Below are positions 58,449 through 64,000 of a stretch of 64,000 nucleotides of DNA, one piece after another. The DNA comes from Nocardia sp. BMG111209. GTDB taxonomy: Bacteria; Actinomycetota; Actinomycetes; Mycobacteriales; Mycobacteriaceae. How positions within the stretch are numbered: position 1 is the first letter of the stretch; every line of letters begins with the position of its first letter. The translations under genes and the position numbers were made by a program. Where the stretch lies: contig NZ_KB907307.1 in assembly GCF_000381925.1 (NCBI RefSeq), positions 1 to 64,000 of the forward strand, read 5' to 3'. The notes below the pieces were generated by a model. It was not told where the DNA came from and did not search any database. It saw nothing but the letters and a program-made list of their open reading frames with translations.

Positions 58449-59330
58449 TTAGGCCGAGTCCAGCAGTGTCGCAGGCACTTTCACGCCGAAGCCGGTGCGC
58501 GCGGCGAATTCGGCGATGCCCTGCCGCTGGCGCGGGCCGAGCCGGAAGTCCAGCGCTTCGGTGTAGTACCGGTGCAGGGTGTCGGCGTCGAACTGTTCCC
58601 AGCGCGCGGTGCGCTCGCACAGCTCGTCCATCTCGGCGATGGCCCGATCGCGGGCGTCGAGCAGCGCGGAGTGCACCTGCCGCACCGTCTCCGGCTCCTG
58701 TTCGAGGAATGCGCGCCGGGCGGCGACCACGGCGAACACGAACGGCAGTCCGGTCCAGTCCCGCCACATCTGTCCGAGATCGTGGACCACCAGCCCGCGC
58801 GTCGGCGCGTAGTACAGGGCGGTGCGCAGCGCGACGTCGCCGATCAGCACCGCCGCGGGCGCCTGCGCGAACATGACGTCGAGATTCGGTGGGCTGACGA
58901 AGAATCGGGGCCGCACGCCGATGTGCTCGGCCAGCAGCAGCTGGGCCAGCCGGACCGAGGTGCGGCTGGTGGAACTCAGCGCGACCGGCACCCCGTCGAG
59001 CCGGTCCAGCGGCACCCGGCTGACGATCAGGCAGGACATCACCGGCCCGTCGCAGCCGATGGCGAGATCCGGTAGCATCACCAGATCATCTGCGTGCGTG
59101 AGAAATTCGACGAGACTGATCGGCCCGACATCGAGCGCGCCGGCGGCCAGTTCGGCGCTGAGGCGCTCCGGACTGCCGCGGACCAGATCCAGTTCGACGA
59201 GGCTGCCGGAGCGGGCCAGCCCCCACAGGATCGGTAACCAGTTGAGGAATTCGATGTGGCCGACCCGGGGCCGCCGGCGAAGGGGAGTGCGGCGTCCGGT
59301 CTGGACGTCGGGACCGGAAACTGAACGCAT
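58449..59330 (-). CDS. MqnA-like chorismate dehydratase
   Basis: The 293-residue protein starts at ATG 59330. After about 22 basic residues the MqnA fold begins: RVGHIEFLNWLPI, DLVRGSPERLSAELAAGALDVGPISLVEFL, then PVALSSTSRTSVRLAQLLL, AAVLIGDVALRTA and DLGQMWRDWTGLPFVFAVV, all typical of MqnA/MqnD-type proteins. MqnA removes water from chorismate to give 3-[(1-carboxyvinyl)oxy]benzoate in the futalosine pathway. No mqnB, C, D or E is in the window, and Nocardia relatives generally use the classical men pathway. Here it heads the PKS operon, which points to starter-unit supply. The TTAGGGG repeat lies 31 bases before the start. Confidence 0.88.
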   Translation of the reverse strand: MRSVSGPDVQTGRRTPLRRRPRVGHIEFLNWLPILWGLARSGSLVELDLVRGSPERLSAELAAGALDVGPISLVEFLTHADDLVMLPDLAIGCDGPVMSCLIVSRVPLDRLDGVPVALSSTSRTSVRLAQLLLAEHIGVRPRFFVSPPNLDVMFAQAPAAVLIGDVALRTALYYAPTRGLVVHDLGQMWRDWTGLPFVFAVVAARRAFLEQEPETVRQVHSALLDARDRAIAEMDELCERTARWEQFDADTLHRYYTEALDFRLGPRQRQGIAEFAARTGFGVKVPATLLDSA

Positions 59331-59361
59331 AGGCCAACTGTCGCCGACCCCGCCGTGCCGC

Positions 59362-59383
59362 GTAACCCCTACGAGTCCCCTAA
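59362..59383 (-). promoter_or_regulatory. TTAGGGG-N5-TAGGGGTTAC direct repeat (copy 3), candidate activator site of the MqnA operon
   Basis: On the minus strand TAGGGG occurs at 59382-59377 and 59371-59366 (11-base period), then TTAC, reading toward MqnA. Fixed bases match copy 2. Confidence 0.65.
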
Positions 59384-59430
59384 CCTCCGCGGCGGGCCGC
59401 CGGAACCGGACCGGCGGCCGGACGGAATCG

Positions 59431-60066
59431 CTAGGTGGTCAACGGAATTCGGTCGGGCTGAACGGCGTGTGCCCGCAGTGTGCGCCGCATCGCGGCATGG
59501 GCCCGCTCGAACACCTCGTTGTCGCCGAGGAGGGTTCGGTCGGTGGCGGCGCTGCGCTCGAAGGCCGACAGCTCGAATGCCAGCTGCGCCGGATCGGTGT
59601 CGGCGCGGATCTCGCCGAGCTGCTGGGCCTCGACGATGGTCTGCCGATGGAAGTCGTGCCACTGCCGCCAGACGGAGACGATCGCGTCCCGGACCCGTCC
59701 GGGCCGGGACCCGTACTCGGCGCCGACGGACAGGAAGAAGCAGGCCCCCCCGGCGACGGCGTCCTTGCTGGTGTGCTCCAGCCAGGCCTCGCACAGTGTC
59801 TGCAACCGGCCGATGCCCGACGGCTGTCGCAGGGCCGGGCCGATGACCTCGGTGATGAAACTGGCCTTGGCCTCCTCGATCGCGGCCAGTTGCAGTTCTT
59901 CCTTGGATCCGAACAGGCCGAACACCCCGCTCTTGCTGGCGCCGAGGGCGGTGGCGAGCCGGCCGATCGTGAGTCGATCCAAACCTTCCGCCGTGCCGAC
60001 CTGAACCGCCTCGCGCAGAATGGCGCGCCGGGTATCCTGCCCACGCATGGGCCGTGTCTCGGTCAT
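59431..60066 (-). CDS. TetR-family regulator of the export gene
   Basis: The 211-residue protein starts at ATG 60066 with AAGGAG eight bases before it; ATG 60048 is an alternative. The HTH is clear (RRAILREAVQVGTAEGLDRLTIGRLA, LGASKSGVFGLFGSKEELQL), and the C-terminal domain (ACFFLSVGAEYGSRPGRVRDA) matches the TetR_C_6-like group. It is divergent from the MFS gene. GAACG-type sites lie in its own promoter and in front of the MFS gene, and similar sites lie before the SDR. Confidence 0.88.
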   Translation of the reverse strand: MTETRPMRGQDTRRAILREAVQVGTAEGLDRLTIGRLATALGASKSGVFGLFGSKEELQLAAIEEAKASFITEVIGPALRQPSGIGRLQTLCEAWLEHTSKDAVAGGACFFLSVGAEYGSRPGRVRDAIVSVWRQWHDFHRQTIVEAQQLGEIRADTDPAQLAFELSAFERSAATDRTLLGDNEVFERAHAAMRRTLRAHAVQPDRIPLTT

Positions 60067-60120
60067 CCGCCGTACTCCTTCGTCACCGCCCGGTATGTGG
60101 GTTACCTGTCCATGTTAGCT

Positions 60121-60132
60121 GAACGATCGTTC
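60121..60132. promoter_or_regulatory. Perfect palindrome GAACGATCGTTC, candidate TetR site 3
   Basis: A fully self-complementary 12-base site, 54 bases upstream of the tetR start. Confidence 0.65.
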
Positions 60133-60252
60133 GGCCTGGTATCCGGCCTGTGTCCATCGTCCGAAGGGTTGATGTCGCGTATTTCCGCATTAGGCGCGGC
60201 CGGACCACTCCTTCCGCTGGGGTTTGCCGAGACCCGTTCACCTTGACCGGAG

Positions 60253-60290
60253 CGAACGTTCGTGCGTTAATGAACAAGCACGAACGTTCG
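60253..60290. promoter_or_regulatory. Long inverted repeat with two GAACG-TT-CGTGC sites (TetR sites 4 and 5)
   Basis: Perfect 13-base arms CGAACGTTCGTGC (60253-60265) and its complement (60278-60290) with a 12-base centre. Each arm carries the GAACG-NN-CGTKC motif, so two dimers could bind. It lies 59 bases before the MFS start. Confidence 0.7.
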
Positions 60291-60348
60291 GTTCAATTAC
60301 AGCAAGGGTCTGTGATGCGTTCTTCGACGACCAATCGGCAGGTGGACG

Positions 60349-61797
60349 ATGACTGACAGCGTTGCGAACGAACTACCCGCCGCGGTCGAGCCGCGGCGGG
60401 TACTGCTCATCACTTCGGTGGCCACCTTCGTGGCCTTCCTCGACATGTCCGTGGTCAACGTGGCGTTCACGGACATCACCCAGAGTTTCCCGGGTACCAA
60501 GTTGTCCACGTTGTCGTGGGTGGTGTCCGGTTACGCCGTGTTCTTCGCGGCGGTGCTGACCCCGGTCGGCCGGTATGCCGACGTCTTCGGGCGCAAGGCG
60601 GTGTTCGTCTGGTCGCTGCTGGGCTTCACCGTGGCCTCCGCGCTGTGCACCATCGCGCCCAATATCGAGTTCCTGATCGGTGCGCGCGCCTTACAGGGTG
60701 TCGCGGCCGGCGGCATGATCCCCGCCGCGCTGGGCCTGGTGCTCGGCTCGTACCCCGTCGAGCGCCGGGTGGCCGCGGTGGCGGCCTGGGCGGCGGCCTC
60801 CTCCGCGGCCGCCGCCTTCGGGCCCGCGCTCGGTGGCGTGCTGGTCTGGGCCTGGGATTGGCGTGCGGTATTCCTGATCAACGTGCCGGTGGGCCTGCTG
60901 GCCTTCGTGGCGGGTCTGTCGTGGCTGCCGGAGATCCGGCCCAGCCTGCGGGTCCGGCCCGATCCGCTCGGTGCCGTACTGGTCGGCATCGGTGTCGGCG
61001 CCGTCGTCATCGGGCTGACCCAGGGTGGCGAATGGGGCTGGGGCAGTGTGGCATTCCTCGGCACCACCATCGGCGGCCTGGTGTTGCTGGTTCTCGGCAT
61101 CCTCCGCTCGGTGCAGCATCCGGTGCCGGTGTTCGAGGTGAAGCTCTGGGCCGACCGCAAATTCGCGGCCGCCAGTGCCGTCTCGTTCCTGTTCGGCATC
61201 GCGATGTTCGCCTGGCTGCTGGCCTGCCCGCTGTGGACCATCGTGGTCTGGAAGTACTCGGTATGGGAAGCGGGCCTTGCGAATTCGCCAGGCGCCTTCA
61301 CGGCCGCGATCGGCGCCGGCATCGTCGGGCGGTCGAAGCATCCGGACATCCAGCGGATCGCGACCATCGCCGGCGCGGTGCTGTTCGGCATCTCCGCGGT
61401 GTTGTTCGCCGTCCTGCTGCACGAGCAGTCCCGCTTCCTGGCGGTGTGGTTGCCGGTCGGCCTGCTGTCCGGCCTGGCGATCGGACTGCTGATGACGGCG
61501 GTGTCCTCAGCGGCGGCAACCTCGTTGCCGCAGGCCAACTTCGCGTCCGGATACGGCATGAGCATGACGGCCCGGCAGATGGGCGGTGGCCTCGGTATCG
61601 CGGCCTTCGCGGCGATCACCGTCTCGGTGACGACCGGCTGGCTGGACGGCTTGCACGCGGTGTTCTGGTTCGCCGCGGCGGCCATGGTGCCGGTGATCGT
61701 GGCGGCGCTGCCGATGACCGGCGGACCGGACCCGGCGGCCGACACCCCGGCCGGCGAGGCCGGAGCACAGAACCCGTTGTCCGACAGCGTCATGTGA
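60349..61797 (+). CDS. DHA2-type MFS drug exporter
   Basis: The 482-residue membrane protein begins at ATG 60349. The first helix has FVAFLDMSVVNVAFTDI, motif A-like GRYADVFGRKAVF, RALQGVAAGGMIPAALGLV and a later helix with GMSMTARQMGGGLGIAAFAA, as in EmrB/QacA-like transporters. About 12-14 helices are present. It exports with proton influx. Divergence from TetR with a strong operator suggests induction by its substrate, possibly the cluster product. Confidence 0.9.
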   Translation: MTDSVANELPAAVEPRRVLLITSVATFVAFLDMSVVNVAFTDITQSFPGTKLSTLSWVVSGYAVFFAAVLTPVGRYADVFGRKAVFVWSLLGFTVASALCTIAPNIEFLIGARALQGVAAGGMIPAALGLVLGSYPVERRVAAVAAWAAASSAAAAFGPALGGVLVWAWDWRAVFLINVPVGLLAFVAGLSWLPEIRPSLRVRPDPLGAVLVGIGVGAVVIGLTQGGEWGWGSVAFLGTTIGGLVLLVLGILRSVQHPVPVFEVKLWADRKFAAASAVSFLFGIAMFAWLLACPLWTIVVWKYSVWEAGLANSPGAFTAAIGAGIVGRSKHPDIQRIATIAGAVLFGISAVLFAVLLHEQSRFLAVWLPVGLLSGLAIGLLMTAVSSAAATSLPQANFASGYGMSMTARQMGGGLGIAAFAAITVSVTTGWLDGLHAVFWFAAAAMVPVIVAALPMTGGPDPAADTPAGEAGAQNPLSDSVM

Positions 61798-61812
61798 CCT
61801 ATTTCATACGCG

Positions 61813-61838
61813 ACGCGGGCTCGCTGTGGAGCCCGCGT
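61813..61838 (+). terminator. Terminator hairpin after the MFS gene
   Basis: Arms 61813-61822 (ACGCGGGCTC) and 61829-61838 (GAGCCCGCGT) with a 6-base loop, 15 bases after the stop. Confidence 0.8.
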
Positions 61839-62234
61839 CCCCCGGTCTCGATCTTCTCGACCGGAAAGCTCGTGTGACGTCCGTGTGACGTCGGAAAATT
61901 TCATATGTTGGACCTCCAGGCGTATCGGCGAAACCGGTACGCCCGGATGTCGTTCGCGGTCACCGCAATTCCTGGATGCACAATTCGGAAAAATTACGGA
62001 CTTCCGCCCGGGTCTTGTTTCGGCTGAACCGATCGATGATATGTCACGACCATGTTTCGCCGGATCTGCCGCGTTCGGTCCGGGTGGATTTTTGCAGGCT
62101 GCCCCGTCGCTTCCGTAAACGCATCGTCCGGTTTGTGCGATTAGTATCTGCAAGCGGCGGACGACGAAGTCGCCCTTAGGTATCCGATGCCGGCCGCGTC
62201 AGTTGGCCGGTCGGCTGTGTACGGGGCGGGGGTT
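61839..62234. other. Long intergenic region before the LAL-like regulator
   Basis: About 400 bases with locally lower GC (GAAAATTTCATATG near 61894, AATTCGGAAAAATTACGG near 61982), which suits a promoter and long leader for the regulator gene. No gene of its own was supported. Confidence 0.45.
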
Positions 62235-64000
62235 ATGCCCATGGAACCTGTTGGACAAAATTCGGATTCGGATCGGAGGCCGGAACATACCGGTGGTACG
62301 GTCGGTGTTCCACAACGAGCGTGGTCGCAAACGTCGGCCCTCCTGTATTTACGTAGCGGTGGCGCGGCCCGGATGCGGGTCGCACAATTGCTGGCCGTGC
62401 TCGACGCACCCACATCGCTGTGGATCCTGGCCCGAATACTGGATGCGGACCGCGCGGCGGTGCGGGCGATCATCGGCGAACTCACCGCATCGAAATTGGT
62501 CGCCTACAGCCAGTTCCGGCATCGTGACATCCGGGACGCGGTGCTGCGCGAGATGCCGATCGCGCTGCGGCGGCGGCTGCACCAGCGCAGTGCCGAGGTG
62601 TTGTACGACTGTTCGGCGCCGGCCACCCAGGTTGCCGACCATCTGATCGGCGGTGCGGAGGTCCGGGTGTCGTGGGCGGTGTCGGTACTGCGCAACGCGG
62701 CGCGGCACGCGATCGCCGACGACGACACCGCCAGTGCCATCGAATATCTCGAACTGGCCTGCCGGGTGGCCGACAACGACGCCGATCGCGGCGTGATGCT
62801 GGTGCACCTGGCGGTGATCCGCTGGCGGCTGAGCCCGTCGACGTCGACGCGCAGCTTCGCCCGCCTGGTGACGATGGTGCACAGCGGTGCGATGCCCGCC
62901 TCGGGATTGGCCATGACGGCGCGCTATCTGCTGTACTCCGGTCGCGTGGAGGACGCGACCCGGGCCGTGCAGCTGCTCGACGACGCCGCGCTCACCACCG
63001 AGCCACTGGCCATGGTCAATCGGGCCACGCTGCATCAGTGGCTGCGCTGGTTCTATCCCGGCCTGGCCCCCGCGACCACCACCGAGCCGGACATCCGGAC
63101 CGGTTCCGCCGATCAGGATCGGATGCTGCGCCGATGCGGCTGGTACGAGTCCGACACGGCCGTGATGGGACTGCTGTCGGACGTGTTCACCCACGGCGCG
63201 TGCGACCATGCCATCGCGCGGTCCCAGCGGTTGCTGCGGGCGCACCGGCTCGACGACACCACGGTGTGCGCGTTGCTGACCGCACTGGATGTACTGGTGT
63301 ACGCCGACCGGCTGGAATCGGCTGCGTCGTGGTGCGATTCGCTCATGCTCGAGGCCAGTGCCCGGCAGGCCCCGGCCTGGCAGGCGATCTTCGGGATCTG
63401 GCGATCGGCGATGTATCTGCGCTCCGGCGCGGTCGAGGACGCCATCGGGCACGCGGTCACCGCCCTGAGCCGGGTGCGTGGCGACAGCCTGGGCACGTAC
63501 GGCGGGCTGGCGATGGCCTGCCTGATCGAGTCGGCGACCACCGCGGGCAGGCTGCGGGAGGCGGCCACCTATCTGGAAACCGAAGTGCCCGAGACCGTTC
63601 GGGTGTCCCGGGTCGGTCTGCATCACCTGCGCGCGCGTGGCCGGTATCGGCTGGCGGTCGGCGACCTCGACGGCGCCCGTGCGGATTTCCTGACCTGTGG
63701 CGAGCGGATGCGTGACTGGCACATGGACATTCCCGGCCTGATCGCCTGGCGCAACGACCTGGCCGAGGTCGACCTGGCCGCCGGCGACCTGTCCGGCGCT
63801 CGGCACTGGGCCGCCGAGCACCTGTCGTGGATCCGCAGTGCCGCAAAACATTCCAGCGGAGGGGTGTCGTTGCGGCTGATCGCGGCCACCAGTTCGCCCG
63901 CGCAACGGGTCGCACTGCTGCGAAAGTCGGTGCACATCGCGGCATCCGGTGCTCAGCTACTCGAAACCGCCACGGCCCTGGCCGATCTGGCGGACGCCTA
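62235..64000 (+). CDS. LAL/LuxR-like transcriptional regulator lacking the ATPase domain (partial, runs off the window)
   Basis: The frame stays open from 62187 to the window end; ATG 62235 (MPMEPVG) is chosen because GGCGGGGG lies just upstream, with ATG 62241 and 62187 as alternatives. The 588 visible residues start directly with a winged-helix segment (LWILARILDADRAAVRAII, then FRHRDIRDAVLREMPIALRR), the part that in MalT/LAL regulators follows the NACHT ATPase. TPR-like helical repeats follow (IEYLELACRVADNDADRGVM, LEDAT-like units). No Walker A is present. The C-terminal LuxR HTH, if any, lies beyond the window. Likely a pathway regulator of the cluster. Confidence 0.7.
   Translation, partial: MPMEPVGQNSDSDRRPEHTGGTVGVPQRAWSQTSALLYLRSGGAARMRVAQLLAVLDAPTSLWILARILDADRAAVRAIIGELTASKLVAYSQFRHRDIRDAVLREMPIALRRRLHQRSAEVLYDCSAPATQVADHLIGGAEVRVSWAVSVLRNAARHAIADDDTASAIEYLELACRVADNDADRGVMLVHLAVIRWRLSPSTSTRSFARLVTMVHSGAMPASGLAMTARYLLYSGRVEDATRAVQLLDDAALTTEPLAMVNRATLHQWLRWFYPGLAPATTTEPDIRTGSADQDRMLRRCGWYESDTAVMGLLSDVFTHGACDHAIARSQRLLRAHRLDDTTVCALLTALDVLVYADRLESAASWCDSLMLEASARQAPAWQAIFGIWRSAMYLRSGAVEDAIGHAVTALSRVRGDSLGTYGGLAMACLIESATTAGRLREAATYLETEVPETVRVSRVGLHHLRARGRYRLAVGDLDGARADFLTCGERMRDWHMDIPGLIAWRNDLAEVDLAAGDLSGARHWAAEHLSWIRSAAKHSSGGVSLRLIAATSSPAQRVALLRKSVHIAASGAQLLETATALADLADA

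Noticed and set aside
62187..62234. Earlier start of the LAL-like regulator
   Set aside because: In frame but the added 16 residues look random, and the purine-rich ribosome binding region lies after it.

Overview
The window is high-GC actinomycete DNA, most likely Nocardia or a close mycolic-acid-containing relative. Evidence: the order HAD phosphatase - small protein - tlyA - nadK - recN - steA - steB - pyrG - NUDIX - xerD - parA - scpA - scpB - rluB - cmk - der matches, from memory, the Mycobacterium tuberculosis Rv1692-Rv1713 region with a few insertions. Many starts are GTG, many stop/start codons overlap (GTGA, ATGA, TTGA), and the third codon position is very GC-rich.

Layout. Bases 1-675: 3' end of an rRNA operon (23S end, spacer, 5S, terminator). 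817-15592: conserved housekeeping genes, starting with a very unusual RGG/acidic low-complexity protein and including TlyA, NAD kinase, RecN, the cell-envelope pair SteA/SteB, CTP synthase and a NUDIX hydrolase. 15633-18250: a small insert with a cysteine-free HesB-like protein, an ArsR sensor divergent from a His-rich metal exporter, and a TetR divergent from a membrane protein. 18459-25971: xerD and the parA-scpA-scpB-rluB-cmk-der operon, closed by a clear terminator. 26229-28328: a cystathionine beta-synthase-like enzyme and an SGNH hydrolase.

28608 to the right edge is a type I polyketide cluster that probably continues beyond the window. A minus-strand operon (59330 to 43167) reads MqnA-like chorismate dehydratase, AMP-ligase-ACP loading protein, PKS module KS-AT-DH-KR-ACP, PKS module KS-AT-DH-ER-KR-ACP, FAD oxidoreductase. 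A plus-strand operon (31011 to 42903) reads PKS module KS-AT-DH-ER-KR-ACP, secreted protein of unknown function, aromatic hydroxylase, flavin-dependent halogenase, cation/proton antiporter. Around them are an SDR, a secreted SGNH hydrolase, a TetR/MFS export pair, and a LAL-like regulator cut by the window end. No thioesterase is visible.

How it could work (inference): MqnA turns chorismate into a 3-substituted benzoate; the ligase-ACP loads it or a derivative; three malonyl-specific modules extend it (one alkene-forming, two fully reducing); the flavoenzymes hydroxylate and halogenate it; MFS and antiporter handle export or self-protection. The docking tails suggest the order ligase, then the 50868-56234 module, then the 44443-50871 module, then the 31011-37553 module.

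Two sequence motifs tie the ends together. A direct repeat TTAGGGG-N5-TAGGGGTTAC (11-bp period) lies in front of the SDR, the first PKS and the MqnA operon. A GAACG-NN-CGTKC element occurs only, as far as I could read, in the SGNH/SDR gap and in the TetR/MFS gap.
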